DNA from: Kazachstania africana CBS 2517
Lineage: Eukaryota; Ascomycota; Saccharomycetes; Saccharomycetales; Saccharomycetaceae
Assembly (NCBI RefSeq): GCF_000304475.1
Contig: NC_018942.1
Coordinates: 1,240,001 to 1,304,000, forward strand
Length of the DNA stretch: 64,000 bases
Direction: 5' to 3'
Of the stretch, positions 46,002 to 56,466 are shown piece after piece. The notes below the pieces were generated by a model. It worked only from the letters and a program-made list of their open reading frames with translations, was not told the origin of the DNA and made no database searches. Both the position numbers and the translations under genes were made by a program. How positions within the stretch are numbered: position 1 is the first letter of the stretch; every line of letters starts with the position of its first letter.

Positions 46002-48221
46002 TCATCTTCTACCACCCTTTTTTCCTTTTCCTTTTCCTTTTCCCATAGAAGACTTCATTTTTTTCATCGTTCTTTCTTGGTCAGTCTTACGATCACTCTG
46101 TGTCTTTTTATATGATCTTGGCATGCTTTCTAACTCCTCTTCTCTCTTTCTTTTTTTACTATTTGCGGTTTTCTTAGTCTTTGCTAAAGCACCAATAACT
46201 TTAGAATTCTTCTTTTCAGATTCAGTTTGGAACCATGTTCTTCTTGGTCTAGATTGAATCTCATCTTTGTATTTCAACATATTTTGACCTTTCTTCAATT
46301 GCATCTCTGCTCTTATAATTTCTTTTTCTTGCTTTTCTTCCACTAGAATGTCATCAACGGTGTCTATATTTTTTTCGACAACCTTATTTGTCTCTTCAAC
46401 TTGATTCCAATCAACATTTCTACCAAGAGCTCTACCTGTATGACCATTCTTTGGTACTTTATTCGTGTCTTCAACACTTTTGATAGCATCTCTCACAATA
46501 GCTCTCTCTTGAGATGATTCTCCCACAAATGTGACTGAACGACCTTCTCTTCCGGCTCTTGCGGTACGACCAACTCTATGTAAATAAATTTCATAGGATT
46601 TTGGCATATCATAATTTATGACAATTTCAATTTTTGGAATATCTAAACCTCTTGAAGCTAAATCTGTACAGATTAAAACTGGAACATCTAAGCTTTTGAA
46701 TTTATTGACAGAATCCAGACGTTGTTCTTGCGACAAGGAACCATGAAGTTCAGCAACTCCCATACCTAGCAAACCTAGTATAATTCTTAATCTATGTGCG
46801 ACTTCTTTTCTTGAAACAAAAACAACAATTCTCTTTTGACCCGTACTATCCAACTTTCTGATTAAATTGTATAGTAGGGCAGGCTTCAAATGATCTCTTT
46901 TACGAATACGAACGAATTCTTGGACCAATCTATCTGCAGCTTGTTTTGGAGGGTCAATCATGATTCTGACTGGTTTTTTCAATGAAAGTGAGACAAGTTG
47001 TTTAATTTTGGAATTCATTGTAGCAGAAAATAATAAGTTTTGTCTTCTGGTAGGTAATAATGTCATAATTTCACTTAATTCATCTTGGAAACCTTCTTCT
47101 AACATTCTATCGGCTTCATCAAGAACTAAAATTTCTACTCTATCAACGCTGAAACTTGCGGAATTACGAACATGATCAATGAATCTACCTGGAGTAGCAA
47201 TGACGATATCAGGTCTAGATTTCAAAATTTGTTCCTGCTGTCTTAAGTTCAAACCACCAACAGCCAAACCAAATGTTAGCCCATTTACGAAATGACCAAT
47301 TTTCTTTGCAACATCGGAAATTTGGATAGCTAATTCACGAGTAGGCGTTAAGATAACAACTCTTGTCGAGGCCACTTTGGCAGGCTTGTAAAGTAAACGT
47401 TCAATAATTGGAATCATAAAGGCTGCAGTCTTACCAGAACCAGTGACGGCACCTGCCACGATATCTTTACCTAAAAGAGCAATTGGGATAGTTGCACTTT
47501 GAATTGGAGATGGTTTTGTGAAACCGAGACTACTCAAACCTTTCAAGACTGGACGTGATAAGTTTAGAGTGTTGAAAGTTGTATGAGTTTGTTTCTTAGC
47601 ATCTTCTGCTTCTTCTTCTGGAGCAAAATATTCTGCAACAGCTTCTGCAGAATCAGTTTCTTTTTCTTCGTCTCCAGAAAGTTCTTCTTCTTCTGATTCT
47701 TCCTCTACAACTTCTTCCTTCTCTTCTTCATCTGAAGATTCATTTTTGTTTGCATCATTTTGTTCTGTAGCACCCATTCCGAAACCATCCATGGCTAATT
47801 CATCATCATCGTCCTCTTCTTCTTCTTCTTCTTCTTCTTCAGATTCAGAGGATTCAACATGTGCCATTTGGATAAGGCCACCTTTACGTCTGATGATCTT
47901 ATCTAAATCAACGTCTTTTCTGATGTCTTCAGCATTTTCATCTTTCTTCTCATCACCAAGGAAATCCCAACCTTGGAAATTGGAACTGGTACCGAGGTCA
48001 TCTCCATCTAAATTGAAGTTGAAGTTTTCATTCAAGTCTTCATGTGCTTTCTCTTCAATTTGCTTAGCTTTAGACTTCTTCTTCTTGGACTTCACAGGTA
48101 TCTTTTCCACGGTTTCGTCGTCAGATACGTCTAATTCAGGAATATCTTCTTCTGAATCACTGATTGTTGGAACAAAATTCAAATAATCAATTTTCGAGCC
48201 CTGCTTTAACTTAGGTACCAT
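46002..48221 (-). CDS. DRS1: Drs1, nucleolar DEAD-box RNA helicase for 60S assembly
   Basis: 739 residues (752 in S. cerevisiae). Residues 1-~215 are acidic with long Glu/Asp runs. The helicase core shows the Q motif (GFTKPSPIQ), Walker A (VTGSGKT), PTRELA, TPGR, DEAD (LDEADRM), SAT, then ARGLDIP and [11 protein letters not shown]. The C-terminus is Lys/Arg rich with [13 protein letters not shown] at its end, typical of nucleolar helicases. Drs1 is required for maturation of 27S pre-rRNA into 25S. Position at the end of the ORC3-to-DRS1 block corresponds to YLL004W-YLL008W. Its promoter carries a perfect PAC and RRPE words. Codon choice in the core is strongly biased. Confidence 0.98.
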   Translation of the reverse strand: MVPKLKQGSKIDYLNFVPTISDSEEDIPELDVSDDETVEKIPVKSKKKKSKAKQIEEKAHEDLNENFNFNLDGDDLGTSSNFQGWDFLGDEKKDENAEDIRKDVDLDKIIRRKGGLIQMAHVESSESEEEEEEEEEDDDDELAMDGFGMGATEQNDANKNESSDEEEKEEVVEEESEEEELSGDEEKETDSAEAVAEYFAPEEEAEDAKKQTHTTFNTLNLSRPVLKGLSSLGFTKPSPIQSATIPIALLGKDIVAGAVTGSGKTAAFMIPIIERLLYKPAKVASTRVVILTPTRELAIQISDVAKKIGHFVNGLTFGLAVGGLNLRQQEQILKSRPDIVIATPGRFIDHVRNSASFSVDRVEILVLDEADRMLEEGFQDELSEIMTLLPTRRQNLLFSATMNSKIKQLVSLSLKKPVRIMIDPPKQAADRLVQEFVRIRKRDHLKPALLYNLIRKLDSTGQKRIVVFVSRKEVAHRLRIILGLLGMGVAELHGSLSQEQRLDSVNKFKSLDVPVLICTDLASRGLDIPKIEIVINYDMPKSYEIYLHRVGRTARAGREGRSVTFVGESSQERAIVRDAIKSVEDTNKVPKNGHTGRALGRNVDWNQVEETNKVVEKNIDTVDDILVEEKQEKEIIRAEMQLKKGQNMLKYKDEIQSRPRRTWFQTESEKKNSKVIGALAKTKKTANSKKRKREEELESMPRSYKKTQSDRKTDQERTMKKMKSSMGKGKGKGKKGGRR

Positions 48222-48963
48222 CTCACACTTCAGTTACCAGACACCTAGAATTTGTATGTCTAAAAGTAATCAACCGTCTTAAGTACTGAAAAGCTCATCG
48301 CATCTCATCTCATTCTAAAATTTTTCAAAAAATTTCAGTGCTACAAAGAAAGAACAACGTATGAAGTGATGAGAAACCACACACTAAGATTATACGAAAG
48401 AGACTCAACGGCATTTGTGTCCATCAAAGCTCAATCCAGCCACTCTGAAATGGTCAGTCAATGTGCTTTGATGCCGCTTATGTATTGCTGGACATGGTTT
48501 CTGCGTTTTATCCCTTTCTCCTGGATGTCTGTTGTTGGAAAACCTCATTGCGACAGACACTTCTTCAAATGTAGCGAACGGTGCTGAATTCACTAGGCTT
48601 CTGGTTATGACACTCCAGGATTCAGCTTAGGGAAACAGTGATTTTCATGATATAGAGACACATCTAATTTTCCGTCAGTTGAAAGGGTGACAGGCATACA
48701 ACGCACGATGCATATGAGCTGTTTGGCATCAGGAAAGGACAGACAGTGGAAACACGGAAAGAAGCAGCGCTAAATCTTGGAGAACCCACATGATGATATC
48801 CCACAATCCTACAGACTATTTACCAGAGCACACGGGCCACCCAAAGTGGTTTATGTGGTAATTTCATTTAACTGAATCAGTATGCTTGGTTGGACTCGTT
48901 CTAGATGATTAGTGCGATATAAAAACCACATAATAAAAATTAAACTCGTAAAGTACACTGAAC
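48222..48963. other. Divergent intergenic region DRS1-RTT102
   Basis: 742 bases joining a YLL-type block to a YGR-type block, so a rearrangement breakpoint probably lies here relative to S. cerevisiae. Apart from the DRS1 promoter motifs nothing is recognised. Two short open frames (48366-48587 plus, 48405-48593 minus) overlap each other and are not protein-like. Confidence 0.5.
48292..48337. promoter_or_regulatory. PAC and RRPE motifs upstream of DRS1
   Basis: AGCTCATCGC (48292-48301) is the complement of the full PAC element GCGATGAGCT. AAAATTTTTCA (48317-48327) and the overlapping AAAAAATTTCA are RRPE words. They are 70-115 bases from the DRS1 ATG, the standard arrangement for ribosome-biogenesis genes. 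Confidence 0.85.
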
Positions 48964-49746
48964 ATGCAATTGATACCAGAGCCAAATAACATGCAATCTC
49001 TAATCGACCAGGCTAACAGTGGCCATCGTTTTGGTGCCAATCCAGAAAAGAAGGAATATTGGAAACTTGACTGGTTTACTCCAGCAAAACAAGACTCCTT
49101 TAGTGCGAACTCTGAAACAAACGATACCGCTAACGAAACCAATAGAGAGACGTCACAAGAGAAATATAACTTCAAATACCAAACCTGGGTTAAAATTGAC
49201 TCTGCTGAATCTATACCAAGTGAAGAAAATGACACCTTGCAGCCAATAGACCTTTCCATAATTGACCGAAATGAAGTCTCAGATGGTAACCAAGGTAACA
49301 CAGATGGAAATAAGGATAGCCTCACAGTAGATGACATCAGAGGTGCTGTCGGGGGAAGTGAATCTATTCCTGGACTTTCCAGTGGTACAAATAATAACCA
49401 TGATCTAACTGAACCGGCAGCCGAAGAGACTCAAACTGTAGTTAACACCGAGCAAGCCGCTGAACAACAAACATCCACTGCAAAAGATGTACCAGCGGAT
49501 CTTGTAAGTCAAACTACCACTGAAAATATCTTAGATACACCTTCTCCTACAACATTTACAGCTGATACTGGCACACTAACTACAAATACTGAACAACTAA
49601 GTGCAGTTGAAACTACAGACAATATTCAAACTACAAGTACAGACGAAGTTTTAACGACAGATTTACCTGAAAAGGAACCAGCAGAGGGTAATGATCCTTC
49701 CAATGAGACACATGACAAAGAAGGTGACACAAATATGGAGCTTTGA
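48964..49746 (+). CDS. RTT102: Rtt102, SWI/SNF and RSC subunit, with long C-terminal extension
   Basis: 260 residues against 157 in S. cerevisiae. The two conserved parts are clear: an N-terminal region with RFGANPEKKEYWKLDWFTPAKQ and KYNFKYQTWVKID, and a middle motif DSLTVDDIRGAVGGSESIPGLS that is nearly identical to S. cerevisiae Rtt102. After this motif, where the S. cerevisiae protein ends within ~20 residues, about 115 further residues follow. They are rich in Thr, Glu, Ala and Asn, with no predicted fold. Rtt102 binds the Arp7-Arp9 dimer in both remodelling complexes. The position beside REX1 and CAB4 matches YGR275W-YGR276C-YGR277C. Confidence 0.93.
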   Translation: MQLIPEPNNMQSLIDQANSGHRFGANPEKKEYWKLDWFTPAKQDSFSANSETNDTANETNRETSQEKYNFKYQTWVKIDSAESIPSEENDTLQPIDLSIIDRNEVSDGNQGNTDGNKDSLTVDDIRGAVGGSESIPGLSSGTNNNHDLTEPAAEETQTVVNTEQAAEQQTSTAKDVPADLVSQTTTENILDTPSPTTFTADTGTLTTNTEQLSAVETTDNIQTTSTDEVLTTDLPEKEPAEGNDPSNETHDKEGDTNMEL

Positions 49747-49794
49747 AATTGTATTTCTTTTCAATATATGACCTATATATAACCTGTATATGTA

Positions 49795-51807
49795 CTAATC
49801 ACAAACTTCGATATCGTTACTATTGTTATTATTATCATTCTGGTTATTTTTCAAAATAAGGGTGGCGATACCATCTCTTGCCTTTGAGACTGCACTTTCA
49901 ATATCATGTTCTCTTTCTTTACGTTTTTCCATTCGATCTTGAGCATTCAAACTATTGAATTCACTCATTAATGAGGTCCATTCTCTTGTATCACCTGAAC
50001 CGCTCATGACCAGAATAATTGTTCCTGAGGGCGCTTCCTCATATACTCTTTTCAAATTTTCATTAAATTGGCTCATTATAACGTTGCTTTCAGGTAGCTT
50101 CTCTTGAACTAAACTTTTTGTTGATCTCTTCGAATAATCTCTTGAAAATTCCAAATCTCTTAGTCTTCCCACCAGGAGATCAAATTTGTTGATGTTTTTG
50201 ACCAGTTCACCCATTAGCTCATCATCACTGGTGCAATGCATTGTATAATCGAATTTGTCATGAATATTATTATGATAACTACTTTGTCTCGAAACCGAAT
50301 CACTCAAAACCAACGATTTCTTCCTTGCCATTTTACCTATTCTTAAAAAGAAATTCTCAGTGTTAATTGACATTCCAAAAGCTAAACCTTTATCGAGTTT
50401 CTGTTTAGTCAGTGAGATGCACGTTTTGGCATCCTCTATAGAATTATGTCCATTGATCTTGTCAATTTGAATGCTGGAATTCAGATATTCTGATGCTAAG
50501 TACTTTAATGACGGTCTGAAAGGAGGGCCTGCTTTGTGATGAAAAATTAACGCTGTATCAACAATTCTTGGATGCCTTATTTTTAAGATGTTTAGATCAC
50601 TTTGTAGAGAATGGCCAATTAAAATATCACTTGAGCTTATTAAATCTAAAATATCACTCTGAACTTCATCAAAAGTCGTCGTTATAGGATCTAAAAGTTC
50701 AGCTGTAATACCACTATATTGGGTCAAATAATCTATTATTGGAACTCCTGGTTTTACTAACTTGTCGTAGAGAACATTCAATTCATAGTCTATGACAGAG
50801 GCTCTAGTTAGAACCAAACCATTGTCGGACATACACATTTCACAATCAATCGCAAATATACGGGGAGTATTGTTTCCCAAGTTTCTTGTATTTTTCCATT
50901 TAGGATCGTCAGCATTCTTAGATAACAGATAATTATAACTCTCAGAAAGTCCTGGTGTATCAATATGAATTGGATAGTCATTTTCTGCCAATGTTCCTAT
51001 GTCACAAATTAGATCTCCTATGGTTATCTTTTTTCTTTGTAATTCCTCGAAACGTTTTTTCTTTTCATTTTTGGACAGACCAACGTTAACGAATGAAGTA
51101 TATGCAGAAAACAACGATAGTCTTGATCCCGGGGACATAATAGGAAGATTCTGGAATGGAGGAATATTGGAAATACCAATTCCAGTCTCATTGGTGGGAA
51201 AAATGTTGATTGTCTTGTCATTTAATAGTTTTTCTTTGTTCTCAGAAAATTTTGTGCCTAAATCCAACTTGTAATCTTCAGGTTGTAACCCAGGAACAAA
51301 TAGCACAATTAATTTCTGAAAAGATTGTCTGTTTTCTATATGGAGCCATTTTGGTGAATTATTAGTACCGCCCAGGAGAAAGAGTGATAAGTCTCTCAAA
51401 TCTTTCACTGATAATTTGTCCTTAACATATTTTTGGAAGACTTTCAATTTGAGAGGTTTGTTCAATGCTGTAATTTTCTTCTTCTTTTTCAAGATCTTGC
51501 CAGAGACACTGTTTTGCCTAGATTGGCTTGAACTCGAAATCGAAGGTGGAATTGAAGCGACACTGGATCTTCTTCTTTTCGATTTAGTGCTCTGAGAAAT
51601 GACATCCAAAATTCTAGACTTCGATTCTTTGGTTTCGCTGATGCTCAACTTAGCAACGCGTGTGTACATACATCCACCGTTATTTACCACAGAATCCTCA
51701 GAAACTCTATCTCTATCCAAATCTGAAAATGTAGTAGGCTCATAATCCAGCTTCTTAGTAGGTGACACGTTCGGTGAAGTTGATCTTGGCGATAATGTGT
51801 TGGCCAT
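49795..51807 (-). CDS. RNH70: Rex1/Rnh70, DEDDh 3'-5' RNA exonuclease
   Basis: 670 residues, longer than the 553 of S. cerevisiae. The exonuclease domain (about residues 310-470) shows Exo I FAIDCEMC, Exo II IGHSLQSDL, and Exo III HNSIEDAK, giving the D-E-D-D-h set. The N-terminus is basic and Ser-rich with a KILKKKKK cluster that could act as a nuclear signal. The C-terminal part ends with a dispensable-looking basic region and Asn run. The enzyme trims 3' ends of 5S rRNA, tRNA-Arg and 5.8S rRNA precursors. Neighbours RTT102 (convergent, 48 bases) and CAB4 match YGR275W-YGR277C. The family also includes Rex3 and Rex4, but context and length favour Rex1. Confidence 0.93.
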   Translation of the reverse strand: MANTLSPRSTSPNVSPTKKLDYEPTTFSDLDRDRVSEDSVVNNGGCMYTRVAKLSISETKESKSRILDVISQSTKSKRRRSSVASIPPSISSSSQSRQNSVSGKILKKKKKITALNKPLKLKVFQKYVKDKLSVKDLRDLSLFLLGGTNNSPKWLHIENRQSFQKLIVLFVPGLQPEDYKLDLGTKFSENKEKLLNDKTINIFPTNETGIGISNIPPFQNLPIMSPGSRLSLFSAYTSFVNVGLSKNEKKKRFEELQRKKITIGDLICDIGTLAENDYPIHIDTPGLSESYNYLLSKNADDPKWKNTRNLGNNTPRIFAIDCEMCMSDNGLVLTRASVIDYELNVLYDKLVKPGVPIIDYLTQYSGITAELLDPITTTFDEVQSDILDLISSSDILIGHSLQSDLNILKIRHPRIVDTALIFHHKAGPPFRPSLKYLASEYLNSSIQIDKINGHNSIEDAKTCISLTKQKLDKGLAFGMSINTENFFLRIGKMARKKSLVLSDSVSRQSSYHNNIHDKFDYTMHCTSDDELMGELVKNINKFDLLVGRLRDLEFSRDYSKRSTKSLVQEKLPESNVIMSQFNENLKRVYEEAPSGTIILVMSGSGDTREWTSLMSEFNSLNAQDRMEKRKEREHDIESAVSKARDGIATLILKNNQNDNNNNSNDIEVCD

Positions 51808-52261
51808 AGCAGTATGTTATATTGGGATATCCTATATTTCAGGTTTCTTTGTTATCTTTTAATTGTTAGCAGCTGAGTCAGCAGAAATACTAGTCGGAGA
51901 GTAACAGTTTAGCAAAAATGTACCACGTTGGAAGATTTATAGTATTAAGCTAGCCAAATTATATCTATATGTATAAAGTTCTGGTACAGTTATAGGTGCT
52001 TTACCTTTTACAAAGTTCAAGCATTGCACAGAAAATTTTTTTTATATTTTTACAAAATCTAATATTAAGCAACGCCTTGAATGAGAAGAGCATCGTAAAT
52101 TTGAAGGAAGTTATCATTTGTGCTCTAACAGAAGCAATACTGTTTCGGAATGGATAGCATGCTGATACTTACGATGAATCCACTCATTTTAACTGAAAAT
52201 TATGGTTTGCAAAACTTCAGGGTACAAACGATTGTAGGCTTATAATTCATTATATATGTAC
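51808..52261. other. Intergenic between CAB4 3' end and REX1 promoter
   Basis: 454 bases, AT-rich, with the REX1 promoter on the minus strand. The only clear word is the palindrome listed separately. No gene is visible. Confidence 0.55.
51872..51882. promoter_or_regulatory. Gcn4/AP-1 type palindrome upstream of RNH70
   Basis: GCTGAGTCAGC contains TGAGTCA (51874-51880), the Gcn4 consensus, 65-75 bases from the REX1 ATG. Its placement is good, but a link between this gene and amino-acid control is only inference. Confidence 0.4.
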
Positions 52262-53149
52262 CTAAATCTTGGTCTTTCCCTCATGTATCATCCTTCTGAT
52301 ATCGGTACTACTCATCTTCTCACCCCAGCCATCTGTTTCTTCGCCCCCAAGCACATTTACGATATGTATTTCTAGCTCTTTCATACCTTTCTCTTTCCTG
52401 GTTTTGTTAACAAGTTCCCCGCCTTGGATAGTCTCTCTGCTCACTACAAGTGCTTCTATTTCTGGTACCGTTCCAGTAGGTCCACATATGTCTCTTAAAG
52501 GTATAATTTCTACTCTCAACTCTGGCTTGAAAGCATTAACAAAATGAATGACACTGGCACGTCTCTTCTCAAAAGATTGAAGCTCGTCCTTGTACCTCTT
52601 CTTAACCAAAAGTTCTTCTGCTGTTAAGCCTACAATCAATCTGGAACTGGTAAGGAAAGATGCCATGGACAGTAGAATCTTGTGACCGTCATGAATGTGA
52701 TCAAATGTCCCTCCCAGGGCCGTGACCTTATAAGAATTATGATCATTACTGTATGCAGAGCCCGGCTGAGATGGACTACTCTGTCCTATGGGTAGTACTA
52801 TCTTATGAAAAGTCCTATAATCGTATCGCTCGTGGCGAAGCATCTCTTCACTTGATGCAAAACAGTAATCCCAATGCAATATGTCCCTATTGAAACCTTG
52901 CAATAAAACACTTAGCGGTAGCAAAGGAAAACTCCTCTCAATTAAGACACTTCTAATTAGACTGTAAAGTTCTCCTAGAACATCATCTAAATGGTAAGAA
53001 GATGTGATTGTATCCACAACAACAACATCTAAACGTGACAAATTAGTCAATCCTTCATCAATTTTCCCCAGACAACCAGCTATAACATCTTTAAATCTCT
53101 CAAATGACAAATGGAACAAGTCCTCCACAACAACAGCCGCAATAACCAT
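52262..53149 (-). CDS. CAB4: Phosphopantetheine adenylyltransferase (coenzyme A synthesis)
   Basis: 295 residues (305 in S. cerevisiae). The nucleotidyltransferase signature GGTFDHIHDGHK (T/HxGH type) begins at about residue 150, and the second active-site region, near the C-terminus, reads STDIRRMI. The N-terminal ~140 residues are the fungal-specific extension. The enzyme transfers AMP from ATP to 4'-phosphopantetheine, giving dephospho-CoA, the fourth step of CoA synthesis. S. cerevisiae Cab4 (YGR277C) is essential and works in a CoA-synthesising complex. The gene is divergent from CWC22, as in YGR277C-YGR278W, with only 166 bases between the starts. Confidence 0.96.
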   Translation of the reverse strand: MVIAAVVVEDLFHLSFERFKDVIAGCLGKIDEGLTNLSRLDVVVVDTITSSYHLDDVLGELYSLIRSVLIERSFPLLPLSVLLQGFNRDILHWDYCFASSEEMLRHERYDYRTFHKIVLPIGQSSPSQPGSAYSNDHNSYKVTALGGTFDHIHDGHKILLSMASFLTSSRLIVGLTAEELLVKKRYKDELQSFEKRRASVIHFVNAFKPELRVEIIPLRDICGPTGTVPEIEALVVSRETIQGGELVNKTRKEKGMKELEIHIVNVLGGEETDGWGEKMSSTDIRRMIHEGKTKI

Positions 53150-53315
53150 CTTGACCTTACATTTGCTGTGGTTCGAGCTGCCGGACCATCATTATCCTCT
53201 TTGTTCCTTAATATGAAATTACTAGAAAAAAAAAATTAGAATTAAAATAATAGGTGATACTCATCGCTTGAAGAAAAGAGCTAAGAGTAGACAGAGAGTC
53301 TTTCAAAGAGCTAAA

Positions 53316-55040
53316 ATGAAGAGTGAAGAGTACAGCGAAGAGGTGCAAAGAAAAAACTGGGAAGAGATCAGGGTTAATACGAGGAAAGTGCTGAAAAACC
53401 TGGGTAAAGAGCCTCTACTAGTTTCATATGCCAATATTTTTGAAGCTAACATAGTGATAGGTGAACCTATTCTAGCCACAGAAATCTATGAAAGTATGAG
53501 CATCAGTAATATTAAAGATCTCTCACCACTTTTAAAGCTGCTAGATGTAGATTTACCAGATGTTGCTAAGGAAGTCACAAGACAAATCATCATTTCATTT
53601 ATAGATGACATTAAAAATCAGCGAGAAAAGCAGTGTCTCCTTTACACAACTGCTTTATCATCCTTCCTCTCATATGGTATCATTCATGAGCTTATTATTC
53701 TACAGCTTGTACATGTCCTGCTTTCAGAGAAAACTAGTACGCATAAAGAGTTCAATATAAATGTGCTTATTAATCTTCTCCTTAAATCAGGCAAGGCATT
53801 GCAGAGGGTAAGTAAAATACCGCATGACTCAATATTTGAGGACTTGAGATCAATGTTGCAGAGCGGCCAAGTGCCCGTCAGCTTAACAGCAAAACTAGAA
53901 ATCCTTTTCGATTTAAGAAGGAAGAACTACAAGATGTACGACGAGGAGGCTTTAGTTGATCTACCACCCTTTGTTCCTGGAGAATCAGATAATGAAGTCG
54001 TCTTTTTGCTGGACGATGATTCCTTGAAATCGCCTATATTAAATGATTCATTTCGTCAAGTCGAGAACTATGAGACGTTGCAGAAACAATTTATTTTGCT
54101 CAAGGAAAAGGTTCAGACCAGACTCTCTTCTCTATCTGTCCCTCAAAGCTCTCAAAGTGTAACAGTTGTACATGATATGACACAAGCTAAGGACGTAGAG
54201 TTCAAGAAAAAGATCTACCTAATTATGAAGAGCTCTTTATCTGGTGATGAAGCTGCCCATAAAATATTGAAGTTGCGTATACCTGATGATGAGAAACATA
54301 AAATTGTCGATATACTCGTGAACTCAGAATTACAAGAACGGACATTTTCAAAATTTTATGCTATCTTGGCTGAGAGATTGTGCTCAAATCATCGCTCATG
54401 GGCCTCTGCTTTTGAAGTAATATTCGCTAAATTTTATCTTGAAATGATTGATACCATTGAGCCAGCAAAATTAAGAATTATGGGAAAATTTTGGGCATCT
54501 CTTTTGAGTGCTGATTTTTTGGGGTTGGAAATTTTAAAAATTATCAAACTGACTGAAAATGAAACAACACCACCAATTAGAATTTTTATCAAATTTTTAT
54601 TCCAGGAGCTGGTGTTGAAGTTAGGATTGAAGGAACTCAAAGATAGAATAAATGAACCCTTTGTTAAACCTTCGTTACTTGGCCTTTTCCCAGAGGAGGA
54701 TCTTGAAAATATGAGATATGCTATCAATTTCTTCACTGCAATTAACCTCGGTGTATTGACAGACGATATGAGAAAGAAATTGACTATCATTGAGTTAGAT
54801 CAGGAAGTTAGCCAACAAGCTACTGAAGAAGAACTCCCCGAGGAAACTGAAAGTCCAGCGAAGATTCAAGAGCAAGAAGTTAGAAACGAAAGGCCGTCCA
54901 GATATGGGCCCCACAGGACATCCCCACGTCCTGGCCGTAGAAGATCGATTACTCCTCCCAGAAGAAGGAACCATGCAAGAAATCGTGCGAGAACACCTCC
55001 TAGGCAGGGAAACGCTAAAAGAAGTAGATACAAGAACTAG
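53316..55040 (+). CDS. CWC22: Cwc22, spliceosome component with MIF4G and MA3 domains
   Basis: 574 residues from the ATG at 53316 (577 in S. cerevisiae); the open frame reaches back to 53268 but without an ATG. Residues ~10-220 form the MIF4G domain. The MA3 domain follows at ~300-440, including EFKKKIYLIMKSSLSGDEAAH, IPDDEKHKIVD and RIFIKFLFQELV, very close to S. cerevisiae. The C-terminal ~60 residues are Arg/Pro rich with repeated RxRTPPR-like words. Cwc22 binds the Prp2-activated spliceosome and is needed for the first splicing step. Gene order matches YGR278W followed by YGR279C. Only a handful of genes in this genome need splicing, PRE3 among them. Confidence 0.95.
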   Translation: MKSEEYSEEVQRKNWEEIRVNTRKVLKNLGKEPLLVSYANIFEANIVIGEPILATEIYESMSISNIKDLSPLLKLLDVDLPDVAKEVTRQIIISFIDDIKNQREKQCLLYTTALSSFLSYGIIHELIILQLVHVLLSEKTSTHKEFNINVLINLLLKSGKALQRVSKIPHDSIFEDLRSMLQSGQVPVSLTAKLEILFDLRRKNYKMYDEEALVDLPPFVPGESDNEVVFLLDDDSLKSPILNDSFRQVENYETLQKQFILLKEKVQTRLSSLSVPQSSQSVTVVHDMTQAKDVEFKKKIYLIMKSSLSGDEAAHKILKLRIPDDEKHKIVDILVNSELQERTFSKFYAILAERLCSNHRSWASAFEVIFAKFYLEMIDTIEPAKLRIMGKFWASLLSADFLGLEILKIIKLTENETTPPIRIFIKFLFQELVLKLGLKELKDRINEPFVKPSLLGLFPEEDLENMRYAINFFTAINLGVLTDDMRKKLTIIELDQEVSQQATEEELPEETESPAKIQEQEVRNERPSRYGPHRTSPRPGRRRSITPPRRRNHARNRARTPPRQGNAKRSRYKN

Positions 55041-55371
55041 AATATTGAATTTGGTTTCTGAAGACTATGGGTATTTAAGAATAATCAAATAGTACATAAG
55101 TAATATAGTTCCTTCAGCTTGTATAGTTCAATATAAAAGTTGACATAAACCAAAGGAAAATTTATTAAAAAGAAAGATATCACCTGGCGAAACCAGTAAT
55201 GATATTAACAGACGAATTAAAAAGCATAAAAATTGGATAATATTCTGGAAAAAAAATCTTAAATCTCTAAATAGGGATCAATGGATTTAGTTGGCAATAA
55301 CGACATATAAACAAGTCTCTTTTTAGTCATAGAGTATAACAAAGATTGATTCAAAATAAAAGTTAATTTAT
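55041..55371. other. Convergent intergenic CWC22-SCW
   Basis: 331 bases between converging stop codons, AT-rich, serving as terminators for both genes. No gene is seen. Confidence 0.55.
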
Positions 55372-56466
55372 TTATTCATCAGATAAAATACCAAACCATT
55401 TTTCAACACCATATGAGCCATCAGCCTTCCATAAGTCATTGAAAGCAGTGAACAAGTATGTGTCATCACCACAACTTTCAGTGATTGCAGCGATGGCAGC
55501 CTTTTGGTTAGCCTTAGATGGAACAGCAACACCGTAGGTTTCACCTTGTGAAGGCCAACCAGATTCAGTAATAACGACCTTCTTGCTGCCGTCACAAGCG
55601 GACCAGACTCTTTCAATTTGGTTTAATAACCAAGAACCAGCATCTTCAGCGACAGTGTTGTAGTCGAAGTAAGCGTGAGCATTGACAGCCATATAGTCGG
55701 AGTAGTCACATAAGACTGGGTTGTTTAAAACAGCAGTGAATGTTTCAACAGAGACAACTGGACCAGTGTAACCAGCAGCAGTTAAAGCAGTTCTACCAGT
55801 TTCAATGTAAGATTCGACTTGGTCGGTGGTAGCTTCACCACCGTTGACTAATTCGTTACCGATGGAAACGGTGACAACATCATCCCAAGAACCATATGAG
55901 GCAATGGCATCAGCAATAGTTTGGACACCGCTTTCAATAGCGTTCATGTAATAGACACCTAAGAAAAGTTTTTGGTCATCAGACTTAGCCTGTAAGACAT
56001 TAGCGACTTGATCACAGTCGACACCGTATAATCTGATGTTTGGGTAAGCAGTTAATTCAGCAAAATCGTCAGCAACTTCAGAGGTAGATTTACAAGTACC
56101 GTCAGCGTTGTATGGAGAGTAAGTGATACCTTTAACAGCAGAGTCAGAGGAAGAATCGGTAGCAGCGGAAGAGCTAGAAGTGGCAACTTCTTCAGTGGAA
56201 GAAGTAGCAGCGTTGTCAGTTTCGACAGCAGTGGCGGAAGCTTCAGCGGTGGTGACGGCTGCAGCTTCTGGAGCAGCAGCAGCTTGAGTTTCTTGTTTGT
56301 CAGAAGCTCCGACAACAGTAGTGGCATAAACAACAACAGTGTTGTGAGCAGTAACAGTGGAAGTGACAACAGCAACGTCACGCTTTTCCTTGTGTTCGTG
56401 GTTGGCTGGGGCAGCAACGGCAGCTCCTAATAAGGAAGCAGTGGTCAATAAGTTTTCTAAACGCAT
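55372..56466 (-). CDS. Scw4/Scw10-type cell wall GH17 glucanase
   Basis: 364 residues. A signal peptide (about 1-19) is followed by a Kex2-type site KR at residues 28-29, then a Ser/Thr/Ala-rich linker to about 110. The GH17 (beta-1,3-glucanase-like) domain starts at GITYSPYNADGTCKS. The acid/base is in GNELVNGG and the nucleophile in TESGWPSQGE. The enzyme is secreted and soluble in the cell wall, remodelling glucan. S. cerevisiae has two ohnologues, SCW4 (YGR279C) and SCW10 (YMR305C). Neighbours CWC22 and PXR1 are of the SCW4 side, while GAS1 is of the SCW10 side, so one symbol cannot be chosen. A TATATA word lies near 56662-56668, about 200 bases upstream of the start. Codon use is strongly biased, suggesting high expression. 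Confidence 0.93.
   Translation of the reverse strand: MRLENLLTTASLLGAAVAAPANHEHKEKRDVAVVTSTVTAHNTVVVYATTVVGASDKQETQAAAAPEAAAVTTAEASATAVETDNAATSSTEEVATSSSSAATDSSSDSAVKGITYSPYNADGTCKSTSEVADDFAELTAYPNIRLYGVDCDQVANVLQAKSDDQKLFLGVYYMNAIESGVQTIADAIASYGSWDDVVTVSIGNELVNGGEATTDQVESYIETGRTALTAAGYTGPVVSVETFTAVLNNPVLCDYSDYMAVNAHAYFDYNTVAEDAGSWLLNQIERVWSACDGSKKVVITESGWPSQGETYGVAVPSKANQKAAIAAITESCGDDTYLFTAFNDLWKADGSYGVEKWFGILSDE

Noticed and set aside
47746..48186. 146-codon plus-strand open frame opposite DRS1
   Set aside because: Its poly-Ser run mirrors the Glu-rich N-terminus of Drs1; antisense shadow.
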